Source: Listeria floridensis FSL S10-1187
GTDB taxonomy: Bacteria; Bacillota; Bacilli; Lactobacillales; Listeriaceae
Assembly (NCBI RefSeq): GCF_000525875.1
Contig: NZ_AODF01000005.1
Span: 1-64,000, forward strand
DNA length: 64,000 bases
Reading direction: 5' to 3'
The translations under genes were made by a program, and so were the position numbers. The notes under the pieces are model-generated. The model was given only the letters and a program-made list of their open reading frames with translations. It did not search any database and was not told where the DNA came from. This document shows, one piece after another, positions 51,501 to 63,176 of the stretch; within the stretch, counting starts at the first letter, position 1, and every line of letters starts with the position of its first letter.

Positions 51501-52325
51501 ATGACTCAACCAGCTGTTTATGTTGTTTCTGATTCAACGGGAGAAACTGCTGAACTCGTCACAAGAGCGGCTCTTTCTCAGTTTGGACAAACACCAAAAT
51601 TTATTCATCGTTTTCATCACATTGATTCGAAAGAAATGATTGAAGAAATTGTCGATCTTGTTGCTGTAAATAATGGTATTATTGTACACACGGTCGTTTT
51701 AGAAGATGTGCGGAAAGAACTCAATGAACAAGCTGAGGCATACGGCGTGCCGATCATTGATATTTTCGGGCCACTGCTTGGGCAACTTGAGAAAACGTAT
51801 AAAATTAAGCCACTATCGGAACCTGGTAGAGTTCGGTCGCTTGATGAAGCGTACTTCAATAAAGTTGCAGCGATCGAATTTGCAGTAGAAAATGATGACG
51901 GGCGCAACCCGCGCGGTATTCTTCAAGCAGATTATGTATTGATTGGGGTGTCGCGGACATCTAAAACGCCACTTTCGCAGTATTTAGCTTTGAAGGGACT
52001 TAAAATCTGCAATATTCCAATTGTGCCAGAAGCTTCCATTCCGGAAGAGCTGTTTGAAATTGATCCGAATAAAATTATTGGATTAAAAATCAGTAAGACA
52101 AAGCTTAATCAGATTCGCTCGAAACGCTTGATTTCAATGGGGTTAAACGGAACTGGAATGTACTCAAGTGATGACCGTATTACAGAAGAACTGGTTTTCT
52201 TTAAAAAGCTGACAGATAAATTGGGATGTTTCGTTTTGGATGTGACCAATAAAGCCATTGAAGAGACAGCAAATGAAATTTTGATGCATATTGGTGAAAT
52301 TGCTGACGAAAATTTAGAACTTTAA
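51501..52325 (+). CDS. Pyruvate, phosphate dikinase regulatory protein (YqfL/DUF299)
   Basis: Members are bifunctional ADP-dependent kinase/Pi-dependent pyrophosphorylases that switch PPDK off and on by threonine phosphorylation. The ATG at 51501 follows AAAAGGAGATTTAAAA. It is 274 aa with [18 protein letters not shown], the P-loop-like [18 protein letters not shown] (around residue 155) and RRLISMG-like [17 protein letters not shown]. No ppdK is seen in the window. It sits before yaiI-dnaG-sigA as in Bacillus. Confidence 0.92.
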   Translation: MTQPAVYVVSDSTGETAELVTRAALSQFGQTPKFIHRFHHIDSKEMIEEIVDLVAVNNGIIVHTVVLEDVRKELNEQAEAYGVPIIDIFGPLLGQLEKTYKIKPLSEPGRVRSLDEAYFNKVAAIEFAVENDDGRNPRGILQADYVLIGVSRTSKTPLSQYLALKGLKICNIPIVPEASIPEELFEIDPNKIIGLKISKTKLNQIRSKRLISMGLNGTGMYSSDDRITEELVFFKKLTDKLGCFVLDVTNKAIEETANEILMHIGEIADENLEL

Positions 52326-52508
52326 GGAGGACTTTTGCTTTTTATGGCGAATAAGTATAATATGCGAGGTTTATAAGCTTGAAATCGGCTTTTTAATCGC
52401 GTATAATCCATTCTTGCGGATTTACTTTCTTTCCGCTTGCATGTCGAATGAAAAACGGGTTTTTTACTCGTTTTTTGATTTGTTGAAGCTTGGTAAGGAG
52501 GGGGATTT

Positions 52509-52970
52509 TTGCCTAGAATGATTGTCGATGCGGATGCTTGTCCGGTCAAAACAGAAATCAATCAGTTAGCGGAACGTTATCAGATTGATGTTGTTTTTGT
52601 GGCTTCATATAATCACTTCAGCCCGTCAAAAGATGAAGGAACATGGGTGTATGTCGATACAGACAAAGAATCGGCAGATCTCAAAATCGTAAATTTATCA
52701 AAAAAGGGCGATATCGTGATTACACAAGACATTGGACTGGCGAGTATGCTTCTAGCAAAATGTACTATATTTTCGAATCGCGGCGAAATGTATCAAAATG
52801 ATGCGATGACAATGCTACTCGAACAGCGTGAGTCTCGTGCAAAAGCAAGACGCCGCGGCGAGTATGGTAAAGGACCGCGAAAGTTGACGGAAAAAGATCG
52901 CCAAACTTTCACACAGAATTTGGATGGATTTTTAATGAATTTGAATGACGAGGGAGTTGACGGCAAATGA
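52509..52970 (+). CDS. YaiI/YqxD family (UPF0178, DUF188) protein
   Basis: This 153-aa protein has a PIN-like nuclease fold. The TTG start at 52509 is behind GGTAAGGAGGGGGATTT. Motifs are MIVDADACPVK, the acidic DKESADLKIV and VITQDIGLASMLLAK. The role is unknown. Its stop overlaps the dnaG start (ATGATG). The 180 bp upstream, after the YqfL gene, contain only TATAAT-like promoter sequences. Confidence 0.88.
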   Translation: MPRMIVDADACPVKTEINQLAERYQIDVVFVASYNHFSPSKDEGTWVYVDTDKESADLKIVNLSKKGDIVITQDIGLASMLLAKCTIFSNRGEMYQNDAMTMLLEQRESRAKARRRGEYGKGPRKLTEKDRQTFTQNLDGFLMNLNDEGVDGK

Positions 52971-54872
52971 TGCAACGGATTCCTGAAGAAACGATTGATC
53001 AAATTAGGAATCAAGCAGATATTGTCGATGTCATCGGGAATTATGTTCAGCTCAAAAAACAAGGACGAAATTATATTGGTCTTTGTCCATTTCACGGTGA
53101 AAAAACACCTTCTTTTTCTGTTTCTCCCGAAAAGCAGATTTTTCATTGTTTTGGATGCGGAAAAGGCGGGAATGTGTTCTCCTTTTTGATGGAACATGAT
53201 CATCTGTCTTTTGTTGAATCGGTAAAAAAAGCCGCCGAATTAGCGCACTTGAACGTGGATTTGCCTGAAAATGTGGCCGGTGAAACGGATACAGGTGGAA
53301 AAGAGCAATCGAGCGAGGCCCGCAAGATGGTGGAGCTACATCAGCTGGCTGCAAAACTCTATCATTACCTGTTGCTTGAAACCGAGGAAGGCTTCCAAGC
53401 GCTTGAATATTTGAAGGAACGCGGAATGTCCGAGGCTATGATGACAGAATTTCAAGTCGGATTTGCGCCGAATCATCACGCCACGTTGACGTCTTTTCTA
53501 AAAAAAACGCGGGGTTGATCTTAATATGGCGGTTGAGGCAGGGCTGCTTTCGGAGCGGGATGACGGCACGATAACGGATCGTTTCAGGGGGAGAATCATG
53601 TTTCCAATTACAGACGATCGTGGACAGCTTGTCGGTTTTTCAGGTCGGCTTGTGAATCAAGAAAATGGGCCAAAGTATTTGAACACGCCGGAAACACCTA
53701 TTTTCAACAAGCGCCGTCTGCTTTACCATTTTTCAGAAGGAAGAAGCGAAATCAGGAGGCGCGAAGAAGTGCTTTTGCTTGAGGGATTTATGGATGTGAT
53801 TTCGTCGAGTGAAGCAGGACTTGCAAATGGAATTGCTTCGATGGGGACAAGTCTTACAGAGGAGCATATTCAGCTGATTAGGCGAATTGCAAATCGAGCA
53901 GTCATCTGTTATGACGGGGACCGGGCTGGAACGGAGGCCGCGTATAAAGCAGGACTACTTCTTGAAGAGAAAAGTCAGATGGAAATTTTTGTGTTGGCAC
54001 TGCCAGGTGGAAAAGATCCGGATGAGTTTATCAAGGAATACGGCAAAGAACGCTATCTTGAGGTGTATCAGCATGAGCGGATGACTTGGACGGCGTACAA
54101 GCTGTTTTACTTGCGCAAGACACGAAACTTGAATAATGAGTCGGAGCAGCTATTATATATTGAGGAAGCACTCCAAGAAATTGGTAAGTTGAATCAAGCA
54201 GTTGAACGCGAACTTTATTTGAAACAGCTGAGTGATGAATTTGAAGTTTCGATTCCTGCTCTTAAAGAACAGTTGCAGCAATCGATTGCTGCAACTCGAA
54301 CCAAAAAATCTTCTCAGCCGGCAAATGATGTTTATTATTTTGATGCTACACCGCCACCGGATGATTCTTTTGGCGGAATGCCGAGTTTTGAACGGCAGCC
54401 AAAGCAGACACTTAAAGCTTACCATGCTTCCGAGTACTTCTTAATGAAAGCGATGATTGGAGAAGCAGATGCTTTTTCTTCGATTCATCAGCTGTTGAAT
54501 GGAATTTTATTTCAGCATGATGAATTTCAAGCTTTATATACGCATTTAATGGCTTATTATTTGGATGGAAACGAAGCGGACCCAGTGCGCTTTATGGATT
54601 ATTTGACCGATCCGACATTGAAAAATCTGGTTTCCGAGCTTGAAATGCTTGATATACCTGATGAACAAACGATAAATGAATATATGGATTATATTAACAG
54701 CTTGAAAAAACAAAAGTTGCTGAGCATCATTAAAGAGAAGGAAGCGGAAGCAGCTGAAAAGGATCGCCTAGGCGATCAAGATGGAGCGAAAAAAGCACTA
54801 GTTAAAGTCATTTCTCTGCGCCAAAAATTGGATAAAGGCGATTATGATATAGAAGATGAGGATACGTTTTAA
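52967..54872 (+). CDS. dnaG: DNA primase DnaG, one apparent frameshift
   Basis: DnaG makes RNA primers for replication. The start is ATG 52967 or 52970 ([20 protein letters not shown]). The N-terminal CHC2 zinc domain reads [25 protein letters not shown]. An A8 run (53500-53507) breaks the frame. With A7 it reads [20 protein letters not shown]. Toprim core motifs are [10 protein letters not shown] (Glu) and [13 protein letters not shown] (DxD). The C-terminal helicase-binding domain ends [18 protein letters not shown]. Corrected length is about 634 aa. It is followed by sigA, the classic macromolecular synthesis operon. Confidence 0.96.
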
Positions 54873-54952
54873 AACTGCGAAATAATGGTATGGAAAAGAG
54901 TATTTCCACCACATTGAATCGGCAGTATTTTTGGGAGGAGGAAATAGGCAGT

Positions 54953-56074
54953 ATGAGCGAAAAACAAGAAAGTGTTAAACAAGGTACAGAAACGTTAGAA
55001 CAAGTTAAAGAGGCATTAGAGGCAGAAGGTAAGAAAACAGGGGTTTTAACTTACAGCAATGTAGCCGCTAAATTAGCTCCCTTCACGCTTGATTCTGATC
55101 AAATGGATGAATATCTTGAGCACTTAACACAAGTTGGACTTGAAGTCGTAGACGACGATGAAGATGCAGATCCTGATGAAAAGGAACTTGTGAAAGAAGA
55201 AAGCGAAGAATTTGATTTAACCGATATGAGTGTGCCACCAGGTGTTAAAATAAACGACCCGGTTAGAATGTATTTGAAAGAAATCGGTCGGGTTGATTTG
55301 CTTTCTGCTGATGAAGAAATTGCACTCGCAAAACGAATCGAACAAGGGGATATTGAAGCAAAAGGACGTCTTGCTGAAGCCAATCTCCGTCTTGTAGTCA
55401 GTATCGCGAAACGGTATGTTGGTCGTGGTATGTTGTTCCTAGATTTGATCCAAGAAGGAAATATGGGATTAATGAAAGCTGTTGAAAAATTCGATTTCAA
55501 CAAAGGATTCAAATTCAGTACCTACGCAACGTGGTGGATTCGTCAAGCGATTACCCGTGCGATTGCCGACCAAGCGCGTACGATTCGGATTCCGGTTCAC
55601 ATGGTTGAAACGATTAACAAATTGATTCGTGTTCAGCGTTCACTTCTGCAAGATTTAGGTCGTGATCCTTCTCCAGAGGAAATCGGAGAGGAAATGGATT
55701 TGCCGACAGAAAAAGTTCGTGAAATCTTGAAGATCGCGCAAGAACCAGTGTCGCTTGAAACGCCAATTGGTGAAGAAGACGATTCCCATTTAGGTGATTT
55801 CATCGAAGATCAAGAAGCCACTTCACCATCTGATCATGCTGCGTATGAACTGCTGAAAGAACAGTTGGAAGACGTGCTCGATACACTCACTGACCGCGAG
55901 GAAAATGTGCTTCGTCTCCGCTTCGGTCTTGACGACGGCAGAACACGTACTCTTGAAGAAGTCGGCCGTGTGTTTGGGGTAACTCGTGAACGGATTAGAC
56001 AAATTGAAGCGAAAGCTCTTCGTAAATTACGCCACCCAAGCAGAAGCAAACAATTAAAGGACTTTTTAGAATAA
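54953..56074 (+). CDS. sigA: Primary sigma factor SigA (RpoD)
   Basis: This is the housekeeping sigma-70 factor. I chose ATG 54953 behind GGGAGGAGGAAATAGGCAGT, giving [22 protein letters not shown] (373 aa). Region 1.2 starts at [17 protein letters not shown]. Region 2 has [26 protein letters not shown] and [14 protein letters not shown]. Region 3 has [13 protein letters not shown]. Region 4 ends with [20 protein letters not shown] and the terminus [11 protein letters not shown]. It lacks the large non-conserved insert of proteobacterial RpoD. Confidence 0.98.
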   Translation: MSEKQESVKQGTETLEQVKEALEAEGKKTGVLTYSNVAAKLAPFTLDSDQMDEYLEHLTQVGLEVVDDDEDADPDEKELVKEESEEFDLTDMSVPPGVKINDPVRMYLKEIGRVDLLSADEEIALAKRIEQGDIEAKGRLAEANLRLVVSIAKRYVGRGMLFLDLIQEGNMGLMKAVEKFDFNKGFKFSTYATWWIRQAITRAIADQARTIRIPVHMVETINKLIRVQRSLLQDLGRDPSPEEIGEEMDLPTEKVREILKIAQEPVSLETPIGEEDDSHLGDFIEDQEATSPSDHAAYELLKEQLEDVLDTLTDREENVLRLRFGLDDGRTRTLEEVGRVFGVTRERIRQIEAKALRKLRHPSRSKQLKDFLE

Positions 56075-56079
56075 AAAAT

Positions 56080-56112
56080 AAGCGCCACATTCCTATCCGA
56101 ATGTGGCGCTTC
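56080..56112 (+). terminator. Hairpin after sigA
   Basis: AAGCGCCACATTC and GAATGTGGCGCTT form a 13-bp stem around CTATCC. No T run follows, so it may stabilise the mRNA end rather than terminate. Confidence 0.6.
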
Positions 56113-56140
56113 CTAAATAAAGACGTTTTGGGGTGATAAA

Positions 56141-56842
56141 ATGAATGAGCAAAAATTATCGCTTCGCTTGGAAAAAGTAGCTAGTTTTATTGAACCGGAA
56201 AGCAGGATTGCTGATATCGGAAGCGATCATGCATACTTACCATGCTTTGCGGTACTTAAAAAGTTAGCGAGCTTCGCTGTAGCGGGTGAAATTGCTTTAG
56301 GACCGCTGAAATCAGCGGAAGAGCAAGTTGAAAAGACTGGATTAAGAGAGCAGATTATAGTTCGAAAAGGCGATGGACTTGAAGTCATTCAAGCAGAAGA
56401 TCAGATTGATACGATTGTCATTGCCGGAATGGGTGGGCCACTGATAGCCTCGATTCTCGAACAAGGCAAGTCGAAGCTTGAAGGTGTGAAACGTTTAATT
56501 CTGCAACCGAACATCGCTGCGAATCGAATTCGCGAATGGGGTGTAAAAAATCACTTCCGCATTACGGCAGAAACAATTTTAAGTGAGGACCATAAAATTT
56601 ATGAAATTTTGGTTTTGGAGCCGAGCGAGATGGCTTTGGAATACTCGGAGCAGGAACTAATTTTTGGACCGCTTTTACTTCAAGAAAAAAATCAAGTTTT
56701 TCGTGAAAAATGGCGTCATGAGCAAGAAATTTGGCAGAAGATCATTCAAAATATCGAAAATGAAGGCGGAGATGTGGCTAAACAAGCTAAAATCGCCGAA
56801 TTAACAGCTAAAATCAAACTTGCAGAGGATGTGTTGAAATGA
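56141..56842 (+). CDS. trmK: tRNA (adenine-22-N1)-methyltransferase TrmK
   Basis: TrmK methylates A22 of tRNA in Gram-positives. The ATG at 56141 follows TTTTGGGGTGATAAA. It is 233 aa. The SAM-binding start is ESRIADIGSDHAYLPCFAV, then VIAGMGGPLIASIL and LILQPNIAANRIREW. A C-terminal coiled-coil helix pair (about residues 175-233) is characteristic. It overlaps the NIF3-like gene by 4 bp, the conserved trmK-yqfO arrangement after sigA. Confidence 0.95.
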   Translation: MNEQKLSLRLEKVASFIEPESRIADIGSDHAYLPCFAVLKKLASFAVAGEIALGPLKSAEEQVEKTGLREQIIVRKGDGLEVIQAEDQIDTIVIAGMGGPLIASILEQGKSKLEGVKRLILQPNIAANRIREWGVKNHFRITAETILSEDHKIYEILVLEPSEMALEYSEQELIFGPLLLQEKNQVFREKWRHEQEIWQKIIQNIENEGGDVAKQAKIAELTAKIKLAEDVLK

Positions 56843-57961
56843 AAACAGCAAATGGTCATGAATATGCAGCAATACTTGAAGAAATTGCACCTAAAAAGCT
56901 CGCAATGGACGGAGATCCAATTGGTCTTCAACTTGGAGACTTATCAAAGAAAGTAAGAAAAATTATGTTTACTCTCGATGTGCTTGAAGAGGTAGTGGAT
57001 GAAGCGGTTGAGGAAGGCGTTGATATGATTATTGCACACCATCCGTTTTTATACCGACCACTCAAGAAGATTGATATCGAGACAGCGCAAGGGCGAATGA
57101 TTCGCAAGCTGATCAAGCATGACATTATTGTTTATGCGGCGCACACCAACCTCGATATTGCACAGGGCGGTGTCAATGACATTTTGGCAGATTTACTTGA
57201 ACTTCGAGATACGCAGGTGATTGTGCCAACGTATCAAGAAGAATATACAAAAATTGTTGTTTTCGTTCCGGAAGATGCAGCTGATGCTGTGCGAAATGCT
57301 TTGATGCAAGCTGGAGCTGGTCAAATTGGTACAGAATATCAAGAATGCAGCTACGAAACGCTCGGCACAGGTCGTTTTAAACCGAGTAAAAACGCCAACC
57401 CGGCCATTGGGGAAAAAGAGGTGCTCGCAGAAGTTCCTGAGTTACGACTTGAAGCGATTGTGCGCAGCGGTCTTGCGCGTGCAGCAGCCCGCGCGGCGCA
57501 AGATGCCCATCCATATGAAGAGCCGGCAATTGATATCTATCCACTTCGTGAAAAAAAAATACATGGAAGGCCTTGGACGCGTTGGCAGACTGAAAAAAGA
57601 AATGAGCTTAGAAGCTTTCATCGATGTCGTAAAAGGTGTTCTTTCCATTGAAAATGTACGTCTGATTGGTGATCCAAGTACAAAAGTACGCAAAGTTGCG
57701 GTGCTTGGCGGCGATGGGAATAAATTCATCAACGAGGCGAAAAGAAGTGGGGCAGATGTGCTGATTACGGGCGATATTTATTATCATACGGGACATGATC
57801 TGCTTTCAATCGGACTTCCAACAATTGATGCAGGACATAATATTGAAAAAGTAATGAAAAGTTATTTAAAAACCAAATTTGAAGAGAAAGCAGCGGAAGC
57901 GGCTTACGATGTAAAATTAATGGTTTCTGAGAAAAATACCGATCCGTTTACTTATTTATAA
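56839..57961 (+). CDS. NIF3/DUF34 family metal-binding protein YqfO, one apparent frameshift
   Basis: This dinuclear metal-binding family is suspected to have a role in GTP cyclohydrolase I-type or metal homeostasis, but no activity is proven. The ATG at 56839 reads MKTANGHEYAAILEEIAPKKLAMDGDPIGLQLGD. Metal-site motifs are MIIAHHPFLYRPL, YAAHTNLDIAQGG and, near the C-terminus, TGDIYYHTGHDLL and DAGHNIEK. A PII/CutA-like insert (about residues 128-235) includes YTKIVVFVPEDAADAVRNAL. The frame breaks at A9 (57551-57559). With A8 it reads YPLREKKYMEGLGRVGRLKK and totals 373 aa, as in Listeria. Confidence 0.93.
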
Positions 57962-57983
57962 ACGCGAAGGAGCGTGGCTACAG

Positions 57984-58760
57984 TTGAAGCAAGAATGGCT
58001 GAATACGGGAAATGCTGAGATCTATCTGGAAAGTGCCGGAAGCGGCGAAGCGGTGATTTTTCTTCACGCTGGAGTGGCTGATCACCGGATGTGGCGCAAG
58101 GAATGGGAAGTGTTAAAAGAAAACCATCAAGTGATCAACCTTGATTTGCCGGGATTTGGTAAAAGCAAGTTCCTAACGAAAGATTTTTCTTACATAGAGA
58201 TGCTTGAGTCGATCTTGGAGTATTTCAAGCTGGCGCGCGTTTCCTTTGTAGCTGCTTCTTATGGGGGAAAGATCGCACTGCAGTTTTTCTGTGCACGGCC
58301 GAATCTAGTTAACAAATTAGTGCTCATCTCACCGGCCGCAAGCGGCCTCGCCGAATCCCCAAGGTTGATTGAGTTTGAAGAAGCTGAAGAAAAACTACTT
58401 GAAGCGGGGAAATTGGAAGATGCTGCTTTGTTAAATGCTCATGTCTGGGCTTCTAATGCAGATCAGACGGTTCAAGATTTGATTTATGACATGCAGCTTG
58501 AGGCGTTTCAGGTTGAAATTGATCTCGATGTGACAGAGAAAGATGCTGTAGAAAACTTGCTTGCGCTCTATCAAAATCAAACGGCTCCAGTTTTATTGAT
58601 TAATGGTGCTGACGATTTACCTGATTTTCTTGAAATTGCAGAGCATCTTGCTGGAAAGACCGAACAAGTTGAACGAATTATCCTCCCCAATACAGCGCAT
58701 TTACCGAATTTAGAACAGCCGGATCAGATTGCTAGCCGGATCTCGAAGTTCCTTAGCTGA
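57984..58760 (+). CDS. Alpha/beta hydrolase
   Basis: The 258-aa alpha/beta hydrolase-fold protein starts at TTG 57984 behind GCGAAGGAGCGTGGCTACAG. It has the oxyanion segment VIFLHAGVADHRMW, NLDLPGFGKS, and a nucleophile elbow SFVAASYGGKIAL in which the first Gly of GxSxG is Ala. The acid lies in NGADDLPDF and the His in LPNTAHLPNLEQP. The substrate is unknown; prolyl aminopeptidase-like and ester hydrolases share this pattern. It lies between yqfO and convergent ispH. Confidence 0.85.
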   Translation: MKQEWLNTGNAEIYLESAGSGEAVIFLHAGVADHRMWRKEWEVLKENHQVINLDLPGFGKSKFLTKDFSYIEMLESILEYFKLARVSFVAASYGGKIALQFFCARPNLVNKLVLISPAASGLAESPRLIEFEEAEEKLLEAGKLEDAALLNAHVWASNADQTVQDLIYDMQLEAFQVEIDLDVTEKDAVENLLALYQNQTAPVLLINGADDLPDFLEIAEHLAGKTEQVERIILPNTAHLPNLEQPDQIASRISKFLS

Positions 58761-58772
58761 ACTAGAAGCATT

Positions 58773-58818
58773 AAAAAGCCTGAAAATCAAACTTCAATAC
58801 TTGATTTCCAGGCTTTTT
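58773..58818. terminator. Bidirectional terminator between hydrolase gene and ispH
   Basis: AAAAAGCCTGAAAATCAA pairs with TTGATTTCCAGGCTTTTT across ACTTCAATAC, with A and T on the flanks. Confidence 0.9.
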
Positions 58819-58824
58819 GCGGCT

Positions 58825-59820
58825 TTAACGACCACCGTTTTTCAAATGTTCGAGTCGGGCACGCCGTTTTTCTTCCATATTTTTCTTTTTGGCACGCGGT
58901 AAAATAGCATCAGCATTCGTTTCATGATGCCGTTCCCAGGTTGTTGCATCATTCGGATCAAATTGATCTAAAAAGACGAGAACTTCGCGGATGACTTGTG
59001 TCGGTGTACTCGCTCCAGCTGTAACTGCGGCTTTTTTAGCATTCATCAGCCAATCAAGTTCAATTTCAGTGACATCAGAAACGCGATAAGCTTTTACGCC
59101 AGCTTTTTCTTCTGAAACTTGAGCAAGTCGGTTGGTATTGTTGCTACGCGGATCTCCAACAACAATCGTTAAATCGGCTCCTTTTGCTTGCTCAGCGACT
59201 GCTTCTTGACGTACTTGGGTAGCCATACAGATTTCTTTGTGATTTTCAGATTGTGGATACAGCGTGTGAATATAATCCATTAAATCAAGCACATCCCACT
59301 GGCTCATAGTGGTTTGATTGGTTACGAAGATTTTTTCTGCTGTTAAGTGCAGTGCATCGATATCTTCTTTTGTTTCAACGAGATGTACGATATCTGGAGC
59401 CGTACCGTAAGCACCTTCAGGCTCGGGATGCCCCTTTTTACCAATGTAAATCACATGATAGCCTTCTGCTTTTTTTTCTAAAATCAAATCGTACGTGCGC
59501 ATAACGTCGGGGCAAGTTGCATCAATCGTGACCAGCCCTTTTTGTTTGGCGAGCTCTTTCACGCGTGGCGAAACACCATGCGCTGTGAAGATTACAGTGC
59601 CAGAATCAATTTGTTCTAGGATTTCCTCTCGATTTTCCCCGTCAAGTGTGCGGATACCAACTTCTTCAAAAGCATCCGTGACATGTTTATTATGAACGAT
59701 CATTCCTAAAATATGAATAGGTCGCGGCAAATTTGGATCAAGCGATGCATTTTTGGCAATCACCATCGCATCAACCACGCCATAACAGTATCCGCGTGGA
59801 CTTATTTTAATAATCTCCAT
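58825..59820 (-). CDS. ispH: 4-hydroxy-3-methylbut-2-enyl diphosphate reductase IspH (LytB)
   Basis: IspH is the last enzyme of the MEP isoprenoid pathway, an iron-sulphur reductase giving IPP and DMAPP. The ATG at 59820 follows AGGAGGAATAACACGA. It is 331 aa. The cluster cysteines lie in SPRGYCYGV (about 12), DATCPDVMR (about 103) and [12 protein letters not shown] (about 198). [16 protein letters not shown] and [11 protein letters not shown] are further family signatures. A basic tail ([20 protein letters not shown]) is seen in Bacillus-type IspH. It is divergent from cshB. Confidence 0.96.
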   Translation of the reverse strand: MEIIKISPRGYCYGVVDAMVIAKNASLDPNLPRPIHILGMIVHNKHVTDAFEEVGIRTLDGENREEILEQIDSGTVIFTAHGVSPRVKELAKQKGLVTIDATCPDVMRTYDLILEKKAEGYHVIYIGKKGHPEPEGAYGTAPDIVHLVETKEDIDALHLTAEKIFVTNQTTMSQWDVLDLMDYIHTLYPQSENHKEICMATQVRQEAVAEQAKGADLTIVVGDPRSNNTNRLAQVSEEKAGVKAYRVSDVTEIELDWLMNAKKAAVTAGASTPTQVIREVLVFLDQFDPNDATTWERHHETNADAILPRAKKKNMEEKRRARLEHLKNGGR

Positions 59821-59967
59821 TCGTGTTATTCCTCCTAGAGAGTCTTCTTTAAAACTTAATTATATAAGAGAAATGACTTTTTGGCTATATTTTGTCTTTT
59901 ACTCTCGCGAGATAGGCCTTGTAATGGTATAATGACACAAGAAACTGAAACGGAGTGAAGTGAATTT

Positions 59968-61284
59968 ATGAAAAAAACAAGGTTCGACCAATTTGGTTTT
60001 AAGCCTTTTATTAACGAAGCGATCAACGCACTTGGATTTTACGAACCGACACCGGTTCAGCAAAAATTGATTCCAGGGGTGCTTCGCGGTGAAAGTATCA
60101 TTGGCCAGTCACAAACGGGAACAGGAAAAACGCATACGTTCCTTCTTCCTATCCTTGAAAAGATCAATCCAAACGAGGAAGGCGTTTTTGCTGTGATTAC
60201 AGCGCCAAGCCGTGAACTTGCGACACAAATTTATAATGAAGTTCGGAAAATCACAAAACATAGTGAAGCGGACATTTCAACGCACTTGATTATCGGTGGA
60301 ACGGATAAACAGCGATCCATCGAGAAGCTGAAAAAACAACCACACATCGTAATCGGAACACCTGGACGGATTAATGATATGATTCGTGAACAAGCACTCT
60401 TTGTGCACACTGCAAAAGTACTCGTAATCGATGAAGCGGACATGACACTTGATATGGGCTTTTTAACTGATGTCGATCAAATTGCTGGTAAAATGCCACA
60501 AAACTTGCAAATGCTTGTCTTTTCAGCAACGATTCCTGAGAAGTTAAAACCTTTTTTGAAAAAGTATATGGAAAATCCACGTTATGAGCATATTTCGCCG
60601 AATGTTGTGGCGACACAAACAATTGAGCATTGGCTTATGCCGCAAAAGAGCCGAAATAAACTCGATTTGCTTAAAGAAACCTTGGTAACATTCCAGCCAT
60701 TTTTGGCGATTGTTTTTGCCAATACAAAGCAAACAGCTGATTTCATCCATGAAGGCCTTGTGAAGCGCGGTCTTAAAGTTGCGAAAATTCATGGCGATGT
60801 TCCACCTCGTGAGCGGAAACGGACAATGAAGCAAATTGAAAACATGGACTTCCAATATATCGTGGCGACAGATTTAGCTGCGCGCGGAATTGATATTCAA
60901 GGAATTAGCCATGTAGTCAATTATGAGCTACCTGAGGATAATGATTTTTACATTCACCGAACGGGACGAACAGGTCGCGCAGGTCATAACGGGATTGCAC
61001 TGACAATTTTTGAACCGAAAGATGAAGATCGTTTAAATCAGCTTGAAAAACTCGGAATCAGCTTTAAACATGTGGAGCTAAAAAACGGCGAATTTGTAGA
61101 GACATTTGATCGCAACAAACGTGCTAAACGTGAAGCCAAACGTGAAGCTGCTGATCCGCGTGAAATCGGTATGCGTAAGAAAGCAAAACAAAAACGCAAA
61201 CCAGGTTATAAGAAAAAGATCAACTATAAAATGGCGGAGATTAAACGCCGTGAAAATCGCAAAAAGAATCGAGGGAAAAGATGA
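59968..61284 (+). CDS. cshB: DEAD-box RNA helicase CshB
   Basis: CshB helps RNA folding and turnover, notably in the cold. The ATG at 59968 follows ACGGAGTGAAGTGAATTT. It is 438 aa. The motifs are F/Q region [32 protein letters not shown], Ia [34 protein letters not shown], and [15 protein letters not shown] basic tail rich in Lys/Arg (about residues 375-438) binds RNA. nfo overlaps its stop by 4 bp, the usual Bacillus/Listeria order. Confidence 0.95.
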   Translation: MKKTRFDQFGFKPFINEAINALGFYEPTPVQQKLIPGVLRGESIIGQSQTGTGKTHTFLLPILEKINPNEEGVFAVITAPSRELATQIYNEVRKITKHSEADISTHLIIGGTDKQRSIEKLKKQPHIVIGTPGRINDMIREQALFVHTAKVLVIDEADMTLDMGFLTDVDQIAGKMPQNLQMLVFSATIPEKLKPFLKKYMENPRYEHISPNVVATQTIEHWLMPQKSRNKLDLLKETLVTFQPFLAIVFANTKQTADFIHEGLVKRGLKVAKIHGDVPPRERKRTMKQIENMDFQYIVATDLAARGIDIQGISHVVNYELPEDNDFYIHRTGRTGRAGHNGIALTIFEPKDEDRLNQLEKLGISFKHVELKNGEFVETFDRNKRAKREAKREAADPREIGMRKKAKQKRKPGYKKKINYKMAEIKRRENRKKNRGKR

Positions 61285-62180
61285 GTAATTTACGAATCGG
61301 CTCGCACGTTTCAATGAGTGGAAAGAAGATGCTTCTCGGCGCGAGCGAAGAAGCCCTTTCTTATCAAGCGAATACGTTTATGATTTACACAGGAGCACCG
61401 CAAAACACACGCCGCAAACCGATTGATGAACTGAACATTGAAGCGGGGCTTGCACATATGAAAGCGAACGGGATGGACGATATTGTTGTTCATGCCCCGT
61501 ACATTATTAATATTGGCAATGCCGTTAAACCAGAGACTTTTGAACTTGGCGTGAGCTTCTTGCAGCAAGAAATTGAGCGGACGGCTGCGCTTTCAGCCAA
61601 GCAAATTGTACTGCATCCAGGGGCACATGTCGGTGAGGGAGCAGAAACCGGGATCAAGCAAATTATCAAAGGATTGAACGAAGCAATTGATCCAAAATAT
61701 GATGTTCAAATTGCACTTGAAACTATGGCAGGAAAAGGTACTGAAATCGGTCGGAGTTTTGATGAGTTGGCAAAAATTATCGACGGAGTAACGCATAATG
61801 AACGTCTTTCTGTTACATTCGACACGTGTCACGTGCATGATGCAGGCTACGATATCGTGCAGGATTTTGATGGTGTCTTGAATGAATTTGACAAAATTAT
61901 CGGTTTAGAAAGATTGAAAGTGCTTCATATCAATGATAGTAAAAATGAGCGCGGAGCCCACAAAGACCGTCATGCGAATATTGGTTTCGGGCACATCGGC
62001 TTCGATGCGCTGAATTACATTGTCCATCATGATCAACTGATGGATCGCCCGAAAATTCTTGAAACACCCTATGTCGGTGAGGATAAAACGAATAAAAAAC
62101 CGCCTTACAAATTTGAGATTGAAATGTTGCGCAAGCAAAGTTTTGATCCAGATTTACTAGCCAAAATTATGGCTGAATAA
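61281..62180 (+). CDS. nfo: Endonuclease IV
   Basis: Nfo cleaves DNA at abasic sites during base-excision repair. The ATG at 61281 sits within the cshB stop. It is 299 aa, TIM-barrel type, with [71 protein letters not shown] and [23 protein letters not shown]. These supply the His, Glu and Asp ligands of the three zinc ions. ppaC follows 24 bp later. Confidence 0.97.
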   Translation: MSNLRIGSHVSMSGKKMLLGASEEALSYQANTFMIYTGAPQNTRRKPIDELNIEAGLAHMKANGMDDIVVHAPYIINIGNAVKPETFELGVSFLQQEIERTAALSAKQIVLHPGAHVGEGAETGIKQIIKGLNEAIDPKYDVQIALETMAGKGTEIGRSFDELAKIIDGVTHNERLSVTFDTCHVHDAGYDIVQDFDGVLNEFDKIIGLERLKVLHINDSKNERGAHKDRHANIGFGHIGFDALNYIVHHDQLMDRPKILETPYVGEDKTNKKPPYKFEIEMLRKQSFDPDLLAKIMAE

Positions 62181-62204
62181 CAAGGAAATAAGGAGAGATT
62201 TATA

Positions 62205-63131
62205 ATGGAAAAAATGTTGGTTTTTGGTCATAAAAATCCAGATACAGATACAATTTGCTCGGCAATTGCCTTTAGCGAACTAAAAAAAGCTGCAGGTATC
62301 GAAGTGGAGCCTGTTCGTCTTGGCGAACTTAATTCAGAGACAGCCTTTGTACTTGAAAAAGCAGGTATTGAAGCTCCTAGGCTTGTTAAAACCGTTGCAA
62401 ATGAAGTGAAAACCGTTTGCTTAGTTGACCATAATGAAGCGCAGCAAAGCGTGGATGACCTTAAGGACGTAACGATACATAGCGTTGTTGATCATCACCG
62501 GATTGCAAACTTTGAAACGGCTGATCCGCTTTATTATCGCGCGGAACCGGTAGGCTGTACGGCAACGATCTTAACAAAAATGTTCCATGAAGCTGATGCC
62601 CCCATTTCGAAGCTAGCCGCTCGTTTAATGGTTTCTGCAATTGTTTCAGATACTTTGCTGTTTAAATCACCGACATCAACGGCTGAGGATGAAAATGCAG
62701 CACGTGAACTAGCTGCAATTGCTGGACTTGATCTTGAAGTATATGGGATGGAACTGCTACGCGCTGGTGCTGATGTGAGTACAAAAACAGTTGCTGAACT
62801 TTTACTTGATGCAAAAGAATTTGAGATGGGTAGTGCGAAGGTCGAGATTGCTCAAATTAATGTCGTAGATGAAAATGATGTTATTTCACGACTTGAAGAA
62901 GTGACACCTGTCATTACCAAGACAGTTGCTGACAAAGGTCTAGATTTATACTTGTTTGTTGTTACTAACATCTTAACGAATGATTCTGTTGGTATTGCTT
63001 ATGGCGAGAAAACAGCAGCTGTTGAGGAAGCTTACGGGGTAACACTTATTGATCACAAGGCACCGCTTGTCGGCGTAGTTTCACGTAAAAAACAAGTTGT
63101 GCCAGTTCTGACAGAAATTTTCACAAATTGA
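62205..63131 (+). CDS. ppaC: Manganese-dependent inorganic pyrophosphatase PpaC
   Basis: This family II pyrophosphatase drives biosynthetic reactions by hydrolysing PPi. The ATG at 62205 follows AAGGAGAGATTTATA. It is 308 aa. The DHH-type motifs are [33 protein letters not shown] and [15 protein letters not shown]. The C-terminal DHHA2 domain has [17 protein letters not shown], where SRKKQ binds substrate. It ends at a strong terminator. In EGD-e the next gene is the zinc transporter gene zurA, as I recall. Confidence 0.97.
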   Translation: MEKMLVFGHKNPDTDTICSAIAFSELKKAAGIEVEPVRLGELNSETAFVLEKAGIEAPRLVKTVANEVKTVCLVDHNEAQQSVDDLKDVTIHSVVDHHRIANFETADPLYYRAEPVGCTATILTKMFHEADAPISKLAARLMVSAIVSDTLLFKSPTSTAEDENAARELAAIAGLDLEVYGMELLRAGADVSTKTVAELLLDAKEFEMGSAKVEIAQINVVDENDVISRLEEVTPVITKTVADKGLDLYLFVVTNILTNDSVGIAYGEKTAAVEEAYGVTLIDHKAPLVGVVSRKKQVVPVLTEIFTN

Positions 63132-63136
63132 TTTGC

Positions 63137-63171
63137 AAAAACCTGCTTGATTCGTTCAAGCAGGTTTTTTT
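63137..63171. terminator. Terminator between ppaC and the TspO-like gene
   Basis: AAAACCTGCTTG and CAAGCAGGTTTT pair around ATTCGTT, with T after and A before, between convergent genes. Confidence 0.9.
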
Positions 63172-63176
63172 GACGG

